Part shown: positions 51,082 through 61,617 of the stretch, piece after piece
Layout of the letters: every line of letters begins with the position of its first letter
Numbering within the stretch: position 1 is the first letter of the stretch
Origin: Rodentibacter genomosp. 1
Lineage (GTDB): Bacteria > Pseudomonadota > Gammaproteobacteria > Enterobacterales > Pasteurellaceae
Reading direction: 5' to 3'
Assembly (NCBI RefSeq): GCF_001999285.1
Contig: NZ_MLHN01000018.1
Location: 1-64,000 of the forward strand
Length of the DNA stretch: 64,000 bases
Notes under the pieces: generated by a model
What the model was told of the DNA's origin: nothing
The model's input: the letters and a program-made list of their open reading frames with translations, nothing else
Database searches by the model: none
Position numbers and translations under genes: made by a program

Positions 51082-51249
51082 GCGAAATTTACTCATTTTA
51101 AAGCCTGTTTAAATCGGGCTTTCAATCTCTAATTTTCACAAATATCTTCTACTGTCAAAATCAAATAAGAGAACTAAAGTTTCTTTTATGTTATTTCATA
51201 CGAAATAATAGAACCCAACGAAGACTCAATTCAAATTGATTAGATATTA

Positions 51250-51612
51250 TTGGTCTATCCCCATGAAATTTTAGCCTATATTCATTTGCCCTTTTCGAAT
51301 TTACCCAAGCGTCATCCTTATCTGTTCGCCAACCCTTCTATTCAAAAAGCCACGGCAGATTTATTTCCTCACAGCAGTAATTTGAAAGTAGGGATTGTAT
51401 GGCGTGGAGACCCAACACACGAAAATGATGCCTATCGTTCTATTCATAACTTAAATTATATTGAAACCTTATTTAAAATGACTGGAATTGATTGGTATTG
51501 CGTACAAAAAGCGTGTAATGAACAAGAAATACAACTGTTAGAAAAATACAATATTCCACATGTGGCTAAAAATGCGAAAAATTTTGAGACAAATACAACA
51601 AGCATTAATTAA
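51250..51612 (+). pseudogene. Relic of a TPR-linked glycosyltransferase-like gene
   Basis: An open stretch of 120 codons starting only with TTG; upstream, in frame, lie stop codons. The core LKVGIVWRGDPTHENDAYRSIHNLNYIETLF resembles the C-terminal domain (GIVWAG...ND..RSI) of TPR-plus-glycosyltransferase proteins. The normal N-terminal part is missing and the C-terminal part is short. Identification from memory. Confidence 0.55.
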
Positions 51613-51639
51613 ACGCATAAATTGGAAACAATAAATTAA

Positions 51640-51678
51640 TTAACCGCACTTTGAATAAAAAAATCAAAGTGCGGTTAA
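51640..51678 (+). terminator. Uptake-sequence hairpin before nrfA
   Basis: Perfect 15-bp stem (51640-51654 with 51664-51678), 9-base loop, made from two opposed uptake cores. No T run of note on either side except the A-T arms. Confidence 0.7.
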
Positions 51679-51739
51679 ACCTTTATTTCTCCCTATATTG
51701 ATTCACACTAACTCTTTCGGTGTATTTTTATTTTTTCCT

Positions 51740-51753
51740 TTGATCTAAAGCAA
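51740..51753 (+). promoter_or_regulatory. Candidate FNR site of the nrf operon
   Basis: TTGATCTAAAGCAA matches FNR consensus TTGAT-N4-ATCAA at 9 of 10 positions. It lies about 150 bases before nrfA; TAGAAA at 51772 could be the -10. FNR control of nrf is known in relatives. Confidence 0.55.
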
Positions 51754-51903
51754 CTTTTTCATAAATAACCCTAGAAAATCACCATACTTTTGCTATTGTT
51801 ATTTTCGAACTGGAGTATCTTTTTTAATAAGATCAATAGCTTATTAATAATAATTTGCATTTGAATTATTTGTCTTTTCCTACTTTGTTATGGAGTGTTT
51901 ATC

Positions 51904-53424
51904 GTGAATAAATTAAGAAAAAGTCTTATTTTAGCTGTCTCTTTCACAGCATTAGGCGCTTACCATTCAGCAATGGCTGAAATGATTTATAAACCGGTTG
52001 AGCAGCCTGTTGAAGCCCCAAACCCAAATTTAAAAATCGAAGCGGTGAGTGAAAAATTCGCAGAAAAGTATCCAAAGCAATACCAGTCTTGGAAAGCAAC
52101 AGAGAAGGGCGACAAAATCATTTACGCTGATGAAGAAGATCCACGTTTAATCGTATTATGGGGCGGTTATGCATTTGCTAAAGAGTATAACGCACCTCGT
52201 GGGCATGCTTATGCGATTACAGACGTGCGTAATATTTTGCGTACCGGTGCACCAAAAACCGCCAATGAAGGACCTCAACCAATGGCTTGCTGGACATGTA
52301 AAGGTCCCGATGTACCACGTTTGATCGCTGAGTGGGGAGAAAAAGACTACTTCAATGCAAAATGGGCAAAAGGCGGACCTGAAATCGTCAATTCTATTGG
52401 TTGTGCTGACTGCCACGATACAACATCAAAAGATTTTGCAGAAGGCAAACCGGCATTGCGTATTGCTCGCCCACATGTTTTACGTGCCTTAGATCATCTT
52501 AACAATGCCTTACAAGCTAAAGCAAAAGCTGAAGGAAAAACACAATCTGATCTTAGTTTTAATACCGCAGCACGTACTGAAAAACGTGCAGAAATCTGTG
52601 CAAACTGTCACGTTGAATACTACTTTGCAGGTGATATCAAACAAGTGACCTTCCCTTGGAATAATGGTCAAACAGCTGATGATATTGAAAAATACTACGA
52701 TGATATTGGTTTCAGCGATTGGACTCACTCCCTTTCTAAAGCACCAATGTTAAAAGCACAACACCCTGACTTTGAAATTTGGTCTTTGGGAATGCACGGT
52801 AAAAATGGCGTAACCTGTGTGGATTGTCATATGCCAAAAGTACAGGATGCGGATGGTAAAGTTTATACGGATCATCAAATCCAAAATCCATTTGATGCCT
52901 TCGATTCAACTTGTGCAAACTGTCATGATCAAAGTAAAGAAAAATTAAAAGAGATCGTGGCTTCACGTAAAAAAGACGTGAAAGATGTGATGGGGCGCTT
53001 AGAAGATCAAGTGGTGAAAGCTCACTTTGAAGCCAAAGCTGCTTGGGATGCCGGTGCAAGTAAAGAAGAAATGGAGCCTGCATTAATGGATATCCGTCAT
53101 GCCCAATGGCGTTGGGATTATACCGCAGCAAGTCATGGTGGTCATATGCACGCCCCTGATGTGATGCTTCGTGTACTAGGTTCCGGTTTAGATAAAGCCG
53201 CAGATGCACGTGCTAAACTGGCTGCCATCTTGACAAAACATGGCGTAAAAACGCCGGTTGAGATCCCTGATATTTCTACGGCTGAGAAAGCTTGGAAAGT
53301 AATGGGAATTGATATTGAAAAAGAACGTCAAGCAAAAGAAGAATTCTTAAAAACAGTTGTACCTCAATGGGAAAAAGAAGCAAAAGCCAACGGCAAATTA
53401 GCTGAAGATACCGCAACAAAATAG
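51904..53424 (+). CDS. nrfA: Cytochrome c nitrite reductase NrfA
   Basis: Periplasmic penta-haem enzyme reducing nitrite to ammonia. The GTG at 51904 has GGAG eight bases upstream; a GTG at 51895 adds three residues. Signal peptide about 1-28 (ending AMAE). The active-site haem motif is CWTCK (lysine ligand), followed by CADCH, CANCH, CVDCH and CANCH. About 506 residues, slightly longer than E. coli. Confidence 0.97.
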   Translation: MNKLRKSLILAVSFTALGAYHSAMAEMIYKPVEQPVEAPNPNLKIEAVSEKFAEKYPKQYQSWKATEKGDKIIYADEEDPRLIVLWGGYAFAKEYNAPRGHAYAITDVRNILRTGAPKTANEGPQPMACWTCKGPDVPRLIAEWGEKDYFNAKWAKGGPEIVNSIGCADCHDTTSKDFAEGKPALRIARPHVLRALDHLNNALQAKAKAEGKTQSDLSFNTAARTEKRAEICANCHVEYYFAGDIKQVTFPWNNGQTADDIEKYYDDIGFSDWTHSLSKAPMLKAQHPDFEIWSLGMHGKNGVTCVDCHMPKVQDADGKVYTDHQIQNPFDAFDSTCANCHDQSKEKLKEIVASRKKDVKDVMGRLEDQVVKAHFEAKAAWDAGASKEEMEPALMDIRHAQWRWDYTAASHGGHMHAPDVMLRVLGSGLDKAADARAKLAAILTKHGVKTPVEIPDISTAEKAWKVMGIDIEKERQAKEEFLKTVVPQWEKEAKANGKLAEDTATK

Positions 53425-53435
53425 TAAGAAAAGTT

Positions 53436-53462
53436 ACCGCACTTTTGTGTTAAAAGTGCGGT
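53436..53462 (+). terminator. Uptake-sequence hairpin between nrfA and nrfB
   Basis: ACCGCACTTTT (53436-53446) pairs with AAAAGTGCGGT (53452-53462), 5-base loop, 11 bases after the nrfA stop. Probably an attenuator that lets more nrfA than nrfB be made. Confidence 0.65.
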
Positions 53463-53492
53463 CGTTTTCCACAATAAATTTGAGGTTCCAAA

Positions 53493-54131
53493 ATGAATTT
53501 AACTTCTTTCCTTCGCAATATGGCAAAAGCCACAGCATTTCTTGCCTTTGCCGTAACAACACCGATGATTGCACACGCACAAGCGGATTCAACACTGAGT
53601 TATGAACCGCAATTAGATAATCAACGTGACCCAAACCAATATTGTGCAAAATGCCACAAGTTTGACAAAGTTGATAAAAACCAAACCTTAGATCAATCCG
53701 GCGGTGAACTACACTTTGGGAAATTCCATGGTGCGCACTTAAACCAAAAAAATCCAAACAACGGCAAGCCGATCACCTGTGTAAGCTGTCACGGTAATAT
53801 CACTGAAAACCACCGTCGTGGGGCGAAAGACGTCATGCGATTTGAAGGGGATATTTTTGGTGAGAAAAAACCGATGTATTCCGTGCAAGAACAAAATCAA
53901 GTTTGTTTTGCCTGCCACCAACCGGATAAACTTCGTGAAAAATTGTGGGCGCACGATGTACATGCGATGAAATTGCCTTGTGCCAGCTGTCACACACTTC
54001 ATCCAAAAGAAGATGCAATGAAAGGCATTCAACCAAAACAACGAGTTAAACTTTGTGTTGACTGTCATGGTGAACAACAAAAACGCCAAGCCGAACAAGA
54101 AAAATCAACCGAACAAAAGGATAAACAATGA
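53493..54131 (+). CDS. nrfB: Penta-haem electron donor NrfB
   Basis: Carries electrons to NrfA. Signal peptide about 1-29 (ending AHAQA); five CXXCH motifs in order: CAKCH, CVSCH, CFACH, CASCH, CVDCH. 212 residues (E. coli NrfB about 188), with a Q/K/E-rich tail. Its stop overlaps nrfC (ATGA). Confidence 0.95.
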   Translation: MNLTSFLRNMAKATAFLAFAVTTPMIAHAQADSTLSYEPQLDNQRDPNQYCAKCHKFDKVDKNQTLDQSGGELHFGKFHGAHLNQKNPNNGKPITCVSCHGNITENHRRGAKDVMRFEGDIFGEKKPMYSVQEQNQVCFACHQPDKLREKLWAHDVHAMKLPCASCHTLHPKEDAMKGIQPKQRVKLCVDCHGEQQKRQAEQEKSTEQKDKQ

Positions 54132-54805
54132 CAACTTGCTCACGCCGAAACTTTGTTTCCGGCATGGGGGCTGTGATCCTTATGACGGGAACACCTTTAA
54201 CTTCTTTAGCAAAAGAAGACAATGCGGATAAAACCAAACGTTATGCTATGGTACATGATGAAACGGCTTGTATTGGTTGTACAGCCTGTATGGATGCTTG
54301 CCGTGATGTCAACCAAGTGCCGCAAGGCGTATCTCGTTTAGAGATTTTGCGTAGCGAACCTTATGGTGAATTTCCAAACCAGAAATATGAGTTTTTCCGC
54401 CAATCTTGCCAACATTGTACAAATGCGCCTTGTGTGGCAGTTTGCCCAACCGGTGCCTCATTTATTGATAAAGAGACGGGCATTGTCGATGTGCATAAAG
54501 ATTTATGCGTAGGCTGTCAATATTGTATTGCGGTCTGTCCGTATCGTGTGCGTTTTATTCATCCGGAACATTTAACAGCGGATAAATGTAACTTCTGTCG
54601 TGATACCAATTTAGCCAAGGGTAAACAGCCCGCCTGTGTAGAAGCTTGTCCGACAAAAGCGTTAACCTTTGGCGATATGAACGACCCGACCAGTGAAGTC
54701 GCCCGTAAAGTAAAAGAAAAACCGGTTTATCGCACAAAAGTGGAATTGGGGACACAACCAAATCTCTACCATATTCCATTCCAACATGGGGAGCCTAGAA
54801 GATGA
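54128..54805 (+). CDS. nrfC: Ferredoxin-like subunit NrfC
   Basis: Fe-S protein between NrfD and NrfB. A twin-arginine signal (SRRNF) leads a hydrophobic stretch (about 10-27). Four cysteine clusters for [4Fe-4S] follow: CIGCTACMDAC, CQHCTNAPCVAVC, CVGCQYCIAVC, and CNFC plus CVEAC. 225 residues (E. coli 223). Overlaps nrfD by four bases. Confidence 0.96.
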   Translation: MTTCSRRNFVSGMGAVILMTGTPLTSLAKEDNADKTKRYAMVHDETACIGCTACMDACRDVNQVPQGVSRLEILRSEPYGEFPNQKYEFFRQSCQHCTNAPCVAVCPTGASFIDKETGIVDVHKDLCVGCQYCIAVCPYRVRFIHPEHLTADKCNFCRDTNLAKGKQPACVEACPTKALTFGDMNDPTSEVARKVKEKPVYRTKVELGTQPNLYHIPFQHGEPRR

Positions 54806-55767
54806 CGTTAGATTATCCTGTTCCGTTCCACACCCCCAATTTAGTGTGGGATTCAACCATTGCGATCTATTTGTTTTTACTTGGGATCTCATCCGGTGCG
54901 GTACAATTAGCTATTGCATTTAAACGTAGTCATAAATTGGAAAACCCAAGCCAAAACTGGATCATTCGTGCCGGTGTGATTTTAGGTTCGGTGCCAACAT
55001 TAATCGGTTTAACCCTGTTAATTTTCCACTTGGCACGCCCTTGGACATTCTGGAAATTGATGTTTAATTATCAATTCAATTCTGTTATGTCCATAGGGGT
55101 GATGCTCTTCCAAATTTATATGCTGTTCTTGGTGTTATGGGGTGTAGTGATATTCAAAAATGAAATTGAAGCACTCATTCACCGTTTTATACCAAAACTA
55201 AAATTTGTGATGAAATTAATTAGCATTGCCGAACGGTTAATTAGCCCCGTAGAAGTGATTTTATTCGTCCTTGCAGCGGTGTTAGGCGCCTATACCGGTT
55301 TCCTACTGTCCGCCCTAATCAGCTACCCAATGTTGAATAACCCTGTTTTACCGGCATTATTCTTAGCATCAGGCACGTCATCGGGAATTGCAGCCACATT
55401 CTTAATCATTCTGATAGCCGGTAAATTGAAAGGTGATTCTCACGAATCTCACTTCATTCACAAATTTGAAGTGCCGATTATGGTAACTGAACTTGGCTTA
55501 TTAGTGTGTTTCTTTGTGGGATTACATTTTGGCGGCGGACAAAAAACAGTTGCACTGCACAATGCACTTTCCGGATTTTGGGGAATGATATTCTGGATTG
55601 GCGTATTCCTTATCGGAATTTTAATACCATTAATTGCCAATATGTTTGCCTCCGATCGATTCAAATATAATCGCACTTTCATTATTTGGGTGTCGATTTT
55701 CGACTTGATCGGGGTTCTCTGCTTACGCTACTTTATTTTGTATGCAGGACAATTAACCGTCGCTTAG
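54802..55767 (+). CDS. nrfD: Quinol-oxidising membrane subunit NrfD
   Basis: Polysulfide-reductase-like NrfD protein passing electrons from quinol to NrfC. 321 residues with eight or nine helices; begins with YPVPFHTPNLVWDSTIAIYLFLLGISSG, the family start. Coupled to nrfC by ATGA. Confidence 0.95.
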   Translation: MTLDYPVPFHTPNLVWDSTIAIYLFLLGISSGAVQLAIAFKRSHKLENPSQNWIIRAGVILGSVPTLIGLTLLIFHLARPWTFWKLMFNYQFNSVMSIGVMLFQIYMLFLVLWGVVIFKNEIEALIHRFIPKLKFVMKLISIAERLISPVEVILFVLAAVLGAYTGFLLSALISYPMLNNPVLPALFLASGTSSGIAATFLIILIAGKLKGDSHESHFIHKFEVPIMVTELGLLVCFFVGLHFGGGQKTVALHNALSGFWGMIFWIGVFLIGILIPLIANMFASDRFKYNRTFIIWVSIFDLIGVLCLRYFILYAGQLTVA

Positions 55768-55799
55768 AGAAGTTGTTTTATGGAGAAAGGCGTATTAAT

Positions 55800-57758
55800 A
55801 TGCGCCTTTCTTTTTTGAAACCCGATTTTTATCCACTGAAAAACAAATTTATTATGCTTCCAGAACTTGGTTTCCTTTCCCTTTTAATCGCAACTATCAG
55901 TGCGCTGTTTCTTGCATTGTTCCCACAAGTCGGTTTATTCAAAAAAAATCCCACTTTAATCAATTCTGCTTGGTGGTTAAGCTACATTTTCACTATAACA
56001 ACTACGTTTTCTCTCGGTATTCTCGCTTATTCTTTCGCAATTGATGATTTCACCCTTGAATACGTGGCAGCCCATTCCAATTCCCAGCTCCCGACTTTTT
56101 TCAAAGTCGCAGCTACTTGGGGAGGACACGAAGGCTCTATGTTATTCTGGTTATTTTCATTGAGTTTATGGCTTGCTGCTTTTGCTTTTTTTAACCGAAA
56201 AAATGACCTCACTTTTTCCTCTCAAAGCTTATCTTTACTGGGGGTGATTTGTTTTGGCTTTGCCGTATTTATTTTGTTTTATTCCAATCCCTTCGGACGC
56301 ATTTTCCCCGCCCCAATAGAAGGGCGTGATCTCAACCCAATGTTGCAAGATATCGGATTAATTTTCCATCCACCGTTGCTTTATGTCGGCTACGTGGGTT
56401 TTGCTGTGAATTTTGCCATAAGCCTAAGCGCGCTCATTCATCATCTCCCCGTCCAACAAATCGCCGATAAAATGCGAAGTTGGGTCTTATTTTCATGGCT
56501 ATTTTTAACCCTAGGTATCGTGCTGGGTGCATGGTGGGCATATTATGAACTAGGCTGGGGTGGCTGGTGGTTTTGGGATCCGGTGGAAAATGCCTCGCTG
56601 ATGCCTTGGCTACTCGGACTTGCTTTACTACATAGCTTAGTCATTGCAGAAAAACAAGGCGTATTCCCTTATTGGACAACCTTATTTTCTCTCCTCACTT
56701 TTGCCTTCAGTGTACTCGGCACCTTTATTGTTCGCTCAGGAGCACTCACCTCCGTTCATGCTTTTGCTGTAGATAATACCCGTGGTTATGCATTACTACT
56801 CATCTTTTTTTTGCTCACCTTATTTGCTTTTGGGTTATTCGCACTACGCTCAAATACTCAACAAAGTGCGGTCAAATTTCAGCTTATTTCAAAAGCAGGA
56901 GGAATTTTATTACTCAATATTTTATTAACCATCGCCACGGTTTCCACCTTTTTAGGTACGTTCTACCCCATGCTATTTCAAGCGATGAATTGGGGATCTA
57001 TTTCTGTCGGCAGCCCCTATTTCAATAGCATTTTCTTACCCATTTTGACGGTCATGTTAATGACTATGGTCACCTCTCTCTCATTACGCTGGTCGAAGTT
57101 TGAGCAATCTTCTTTTATACGCCGTTTATTATTGATTATCCCTGCCGGAGGCATTGCCTTATTAATGATTTGGCAACAAATTCATCATAATGAATCCCTC
57201 CGTTTCCATGGCTTCGCCTTCCTTTTACTCACGCTTGCCATCTGGCTTTTCCTTGCGACCTTATGGCAAAATTGGAGAAAAATCCGCCTTGCACAACTCG
57301 GTATGATTCTTGCCCATTGCGGAGTGGCAATGGCTACTATGGGGGCAGTGATGAGCAGTTATTTTGGCAGTGAAATCGGTGTTCGCCTTGCGCCACAACA
57401 AAGCCAAAAACTCGGGCAATATGAATTTCATTACCGGCAATTCTCTAATGAAATCGGGCCAAATTTCACCACAGAAGTCGCATTTTTTGATGTCACAGAA
57501 AAAGGTGAAGCTTACGCTAATATCATACCTGAACGCCGTTATTATGACGTCCGCACCATGACGATGAGCGAAGTCGGTTTAAGTGGCGGATTTTGGGGTG
57601 ATCTCTATATTGTGATGGGCGATGCTCTCGGAAAAGGGGAATTTACTTTCCGTCTGCATTACAAGCCGCTTATTCGTTGGCTTTGGGCAGGGGGAATTTT
57701 AATGGCATTAGGTGCCCTTTGTAGCACATTTGCTTTACGCCGAAAACAGGAAAGATAA
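55800..57758 (+). CDS. nrfE: NrfE/CcmF-type haem lyase subunit
   Basis: Membrane protein that attaches haem to apocytochromes, here probably including the CWTCK of NrfA. 652 residues, about 14 helices; the tryptophan-rich haem-handling motif [17 protein letters not shown] lies near 258-274. The ATG at 55800 follows an AAAGG; ATG 55854 (MLPELG, as CcmF starts) is an alternative. A longer frame from 55686 overlaps nrfD and is not likely. Confidence 0.88.
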   Translation: MRLSFLKPDFYPLKNKFIMLPELGFLSLLIATISALFLALFPQVGLFKKNPTLINSAWWLSYIFTITTTFSLGILAYSFAIDDFTLEYVAAHSNSQLPTFFKVAATWGGHEGSMLFWLFSLSLWLAAFAFFNRKNDLTFSSQSLSLLGVICFGFAVFILFYSNPFGRIFPAPIEGRDLNPMLQDIGLIFHPPLLYVGYVGFAVNFAISLSALIHHLPVQQIADKMRSWVLFSWLFLTLGIVLGAWWAYYELGWGGWWFWDPVENASLMPWLLGLALLHSLVIAEKQGVFPYWTTLFSLLTFAFSVLGTFIVRSGALTSVHAFAVDNTRGYALLLIFFLLTLFAFGLFALRSNTQQSAVKFQLISKAGGILLLNILLTIATVSTFLGTFYPMLFQAMNWGSISVGSPYFNSIFLPILTVMLMTMVTSLSLRWSKFEQSSFIRRLLLIIPAGGIALLMIWQQIHHNESLRFHGFAFLLLTLAIWLFLATLWQNWRKIRLAQLGMILAHCGVAMATMGAVMSSYFGSEIGVRLAPQQSQKLGQYEFHYRQFSNEIGPNFTTEVAFFDVTEKGEAYANIIPERRYYDVRTMTMSEVGLSGGFWGDLYIVMGDALGKGEFTFRLHYKPLIRWLWAGGILMALGALCSTFALRRKQER

Positions 57759-58288
57759 TGAAGAAAAAATGGCTCTTTTTTACACCGCTCTTGATGCTTT
57801 TAGGTGTATGTATCCTATTAATTGCCGGGTTGAACCAAGATCCGAAAAAGATTGCTTCTGCACTAATAGATAAACCCATACCGGAGTTTTATCAGGCAAA
57901 TTTGCTTGATCCTTCGCAAACGATCAGTCCGAAAAATTTCCCCAAACAACCATTTTTATTGAATGTCTGGGGTAGTTGGTGTGGCTACTGCAAAGAAGAA
58001 CATCCGCTATTAATGGATATCGCCAAAACCATTCCGATCATCGGCATTGATTATCGGGATAACCCACAAAACGGACGTGAAATGCTCAAAAGAATGGGCA
58101 ATCCTTTCCTTTTGACTATTGATGACAGCCAAGGTGAGCTTGCCATGAAACTCGGCGTAGATGGTGCACCGGAAACCTATTTAGTCGATGCTCACGGTAT
58201 TATTCGTTATCGTCATTCCGGGCTACTTGATCGAGAAACTTGGAAAAATGTTTTTATTCCCCAAATTCAACAATTAATGAAAAAATGA
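57758..58288 (+). CDS. dsbE: DsbE/CcmG-type thiol-disulfide protein
   Basis: Periplasmic thioredoxin that reduces apocytochrome cysteines before haem attachment. 176 residues, an N-terminal anchor helix (about 7-24), motif [13 protein letters not shown] (about 70-82), and GAPETYLVD. It overlaps the nrfE stop by one base and the next gene by four. Confidence 0.92.
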   Translation: MKKKWLFFTPLLMLLGVCILLIAGLNQDPKKIASALIDKPIPEFYQANLLDPSQTISPKNFPKQPFLLNVWGSWCGYCKEEHPLLMDIAKTIPIIGIDYRDNPQNGREMLKRMGNPFLLTIDDSQGELAMKLGVDGAPETYLVDAHGIIRYRHSGLLDRETWKNVFIPQIQQLMKK

Positions 58289-59340
58289 AAATCTTTTTAA
58301 CCGCACTTTTATTCGCTTTTAGCTTGTTTTCACAAGCAGAAATGGTGGATACGTATCAATTTAACAGCTCGGCGGATCGCACCCGTGCCGTAGAGCTGGC
58401 AAAATCTTTGCGTTGCCCTCAGTGTCAAAATCAAAACTTGGTAGAATCCAATTCCCCCATTGCCTATGACCTACGCATTGAAGTTTATAATATGGTGAAC
58501 GAAGGCAAAAGCAATCAGCAAATTATTGATACAATGACCGCACGTTTCGGTGATTTTGTGAATTATAAGCCGCCTTTTCAGTGGAATACCGCATTATTGT
58601 GGCTATTACCCATTGGGTTACTCATTTTAGCTGCCGGATTAGTTTGGCATTCTCACCAAAAAATACTTCAGCTCAAGGATAAGGCCTCCCTTTCCACATT
58701 CAACGATCTTGAGCCAAACGAGCCACTCACACATACTTCCCAAAAGAGCAATAGAAAAATCGCTCTCAGTATTTTTGCGTTACTCATTGCCATTCCACTT
58801 GGTTATTATTTATCTCTTGACCGCTTTTCACGCCTACAAGAAGGCGAGCAAGCGATGATTTCCCAACATAACAAGCAAATTGAAATGGCAGATTTCCACA
58901 AAAAAGAAGATGTAATTACGAAAATTCAGGATAAATTGCGGGCAGATCCGAATAATACCGAAGCTTGGATTCAACTGGGCGAGGCTTATGTACAAAACAA
59001 CGAATTTGATCATGCTCTCATTGCCTACTCCAACGCAGAAAAATTATCGGGCAGCAAGCCGAACATTTTAGGCTTAAAAGCAACCGCACTTTATTATCAA
59101 GCGGGACAACAACTTACCTCAGAAGTCCAACAACTTTTGAACCAAGCTCTCACCCAAGATCCCAAAGAAATTTCCAGTCTCTCTTTGCTTGCGACGATTG
59201 AGCTTGAACAGCGTAATTATTCTCAAGCAAAAAATTATTTACAACAATTGCTAGATAGTGGTAATGCGGCGGTTGATCGCCGTATGGTAATTCAACGAAT
59301 GAAAATGTTAGAATTTTTAGACAAAGGGCAAGCACAGTGA
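58285..59340 (+). CDS. ccmH: Fused NrfF-NrfG (CcmH-CcmI type) protein
   Basis: 351 residues in two parts. An N-terminal secreted domain after the signal peptide (about 1-19) carries [11 protein letters not shown] (about 43-53), the apocytochrome-thiol motif of CcmH/NrfF. A helix follows (about 95-115), a second helix (about 155-175), then a TPR domain as in CcmI/NrfG (about 200-345). In E. coli nrf these are two genes. ATG at 58285 shares ATGA with dsbE. Confidence 0.88.
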   Translation: MKIFLTALLFAFSLFSQAEMVDTYQFNSSADRTRAVELAKSLRCPQCQNQNLVESNSPIAYDLRIEVYNMVNEGKSNQQIIDTMTARFGDFVNYKPPFQWNTALLWLLPIGLLILAAGLVWHSHQKILQLKDKASLSTFNDLEPNEPLTHTSQKSNRKIALSIFALLIAIPLGYYLSLDRFSRLQEGEQAMISQHNKQIEMADFHKKEDVITKIQDKLRADPNNTEAWIQLGEAYVQNNEFDHALIAYSNAEKLSGSKPNILGLKATALYYQAGQQLTSEVQQLLNQALTQDPKEISSLSLLATIELEQRNYSQAKNYLQQLLDSGNAAVDRRMVIQRMKMLEFLDKGQAQ

Positions 59341-60545
59341 AGCATTATTTTGAAACGCTCATTATCGGTGCAGGTGCAGCCGGCTTATTTTGTGCCTCAC
59401 AATTAGGAAAATTAGGCAAAGAAGTCGCTATACTGGATAACGGTAAAAAAATCGGACGAAAAATCTTAATGTCCGGCGGTGGTTTTTGCAATTTTACCAA
59501 TCTTGATGTCACCCCGGCTCACTATCTCTCGCAAAATCCTCATTTTGTCAAATCAGCCCTTGCTCGTTATACCAACTGGGATTTTATTTCGCTCGTGGCT
59601 GAATATGGCATTGCCTATCACGAAAAAGAACTCGGGCAACTTTTTTGTGATGAAGGGGCGGAAAAAATCGTAGAGATGTTGGCAACGGAATGTAAAAAAC
59701 ACCAAGTAAAGATACACTTACGCAATGAAATATCGCAGATTGAACAGGTTGAGAATAATGAAACAGTACGCTTTCAGGTGATAGCAAATGCTATCCAATG
59801 GGAATGCAAAAACTTAATCATTGCCACGGGAGGGCTTTCAATGCCCGGACTTGGCGCGACCCCTTTAGGCTATCAGATTGCTGAACAATTTGGCATTCCT
59901 GTCATTCCACCACGCGCAAGCCTTGTCCCCTTCACTTATCGAGAAACTGACAAATTTTTGACCGCACTTTCAGGCATTAGCCTACCTGTAACCCTCACGG
60001 CAAAGAGTGGAAAATCCTTTCACAATCAGTTACTTTTCACCCATAGGGGGATTTCAGGCCCTGCAGTATTACAAATATCTAATTATTGGCAGCCTAATGA
60101 AAGCGTAGAAATTGATTTGTTACCAACACATAATTTGGAAGATGAAATCCACCAAATGAAACAAGACTCACCAAAACTGATGTTAAAAACCGTGCTGACA
60201 CGTTTACTTCCCAAAAAATTAGTGGAACTTTGGATCGAACAAGGTTTTATTCAAGATGAAGTAATTGCTAACCTCAGTAAAGTGCGGCTAAAAAATCTAT
60301 TAGATTTAGTTCATCATTGGCAATTTATACCTAATGGCACAGAGGGGTATCGCACAGCTGAAGTCACTATGGGTGGAGTGGACACACATCATATTTCTTC
60401 TAAAACCATGGAAAGTCAGCAAATAAAAGGCTTATATTTTATTGGAGAAGTATTAGATGTTACCGGCTGGCTTGGCGGTTACAATTTCCAATGGGCGTGG
60501 AGTTCGGCTTATGCTTGTGCCTCTGGAATAGGGGAAAAAATGTAG
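59337..60545 (+). CDS. HI0933-family FAD-dependent oxidoreductase
   Basis: 402 residues, GTG start overlapping the previous stop by four bases (GTGA). FAD motif IIGAGAAGLFCASQLG near the N-terminus, GRKILMSGGGFCNFTN (about 40-55) and the C-terminal GEVLDVTGWLGGYNFQWAWSSAYACG-like end are hallmarks of the HI0933/YhiN family. Physiological role unknown. It also neighbours the ccm-like genes in H. influenzae (HI0933-0936), to my memory. Confidence 0.9.
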   Translation: MKHYFETLIIGAGAAGLFCASQLGKLGKEVAILDNGKKIGRKILMSGGGFCNFTNLDVTPAHYLSQNPHFVKSALARYTNWDFISLVAEYGIAYHEKELGQLFCDEGAEKIVEMLATECKKHQVKIHLRNEISQIEQVENNETVRFQVIANAIQWECKNLIIATGGLSMPGLGATPLGYQIAEQFGIPVIPPRASLVPFTYRETDKFLTALSGISLPVTLTAKSGKSFHNQLLFTHRGISGPAVLQISNYWQPNESVEIDLLPTHNLEDEIHQMKQDSPKLMLKTVLTRLLPKKLVELWIEQGFIQDEVIANLSKVRLKNLLDLVHHWQFIPNGTEGYRTAEVTMGGVDTHHISSKTMESQQIKGLYFIGEVLDVTGWLGGYNFQWAWSSAYACASGIGEKM

Positions 60546-60624
60546 GGACACACTGCGTGTGTCCGGTATAAAATCAAAATCATCTCAATATGTTATAAAC
60601 GGACACACACAGTGTGTCCCTACA
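60541..60624. repeat. Two-hairpin REP-like inverted element
   Basis: Arms 60541-60565 and 60600-60624 are inverted copies (24 of 25 bases), and each is itself a hairpin: GGACACAC with GTGTGTCC around TGC or ACA. It starts inside the last codons/stop of the HI0933-family gene. A REP or MITE-like unit; may end transcripts. Confidence 0.75.
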
Positions 60625-60708
60625 AATAACGCCTAAATCATGTTTCAGTCACTGCGACATAATACCGGCTTTCTACATCATAAAACTGGCTGAAAATAAA
60701 CCGCACTT

Positions 60709-61617
60709 TTATTCGTCCATATAGCCTAGGCTACGCAATGCACGTTCATCATCCGCCCAGCCGGATTTCACTTTCACCCATAATTCAAGATGAACTTTGT
60801 TATCAAATAGGCGCTCCATATCCGCACGGGCTTCCATACCGATGGTTTTGATTTTTTGTCCTCGTGCGCCAATCACCATTTTCTTTTGTCCTTCACGTTC
60901 CACCAAAATCAAACCATTGATTTCATAAGTGCCACGTTCATTCACTTTAAACTGTTCAATTTCAACGGTGACCGAATAAGGTAGTTCTTCTCCGGTAAAA
61001 CGCATTAATTTCTCACGGATAATTTCCGATGCCATAAAACGTTGTGAACGATCTGTGACATAATCTTCAGGAAAATGGTGAACGCCTTCACGTAAAGCTG
61101 AACGTACAATTTTTTCCAGTTCGTGAACATTATTACCACGTTGTGCAGAAATCGGTACGATATGGGCAAAATCAAATTTACCGCTTAATTCAGTGATAAA
61201 CGGCAATAAATCATCTTTATTTTTGATGTTATCTACCTTATTAATTGCCAATACTACCGGTGCTTTCGCGTTGCGAAGTTTGTTTAACACCATTTCATCA
61301 TCAGCATTCCAATGGGTGCCGTCCACCACAAAAATAATAAGATCCACATCGCCGATAGCACTACTTGCCGCACGGTTCATTAAACGATTGATAGCACGTT
61401 TTTCTTCAATATGAAGCCCCGGGGTATCCACATAAATTTCTTGATAAGCCCCTTCTGTTTTGATCCCCACAATACGGTGACGGGTAGTTTGGGCTTTACG
61501 TGAGGTAATGGAGATTTTCTGCCCTAAAATTTTATTTAAGAGCGTTGATTTCCCGACATTCGGGCGACCTACAATGGCAATAAAGCCGCAATAGGTTTTG
61601 TCAGATTGTTCTGTCAT
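60709..61617 (-). CDS. era: Ribosome-assembly GTPase Era
   Basis: Binds the 3' end of 16S rRNA. G domain with [16 protein letters not shown] (about 17-32), DTPGLH (about 64-69) and NKVD (about 125-128); KH domain at the C-terminus ([13 protein letters not shown]). 302 residues (E. coli 301). Its ATG overlaps the rnc stop (ATGA). Confidence 0.97.
   Translation of the reverse strand: MTEQSDKTYCGFIAIVGRPNVGKSTLLNKILGQKISITSRKAQTTRHRIVGIKTEGAYQEIYVDTPGLHIEEKRAINRLMNRAASSAIGDVDLIIFVVDGTHWNADDEMVLNKLRNAKAPVVLAINKVDNIKNKDDLLPFITELSGKFDFAHIVPISAQRGNNVHELEKIVRSALREGVHHFPEDYVTDRSQRFMASEIIREKLMRFTGEELPYSVTVEIEQFKVNERGTYEINGLILVEREGQKKMVIGARGQKIKTIGMEARADMERLFDNKVHLELWVKVKSGWADDERALRSLGYMDE

Noticed and set aside
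52736-53209. 157-codon minus-strand frame inside nrfA
   Set aside because: Shadow of nrfA, rich in His and Leu as expected from the reverse of its codons.
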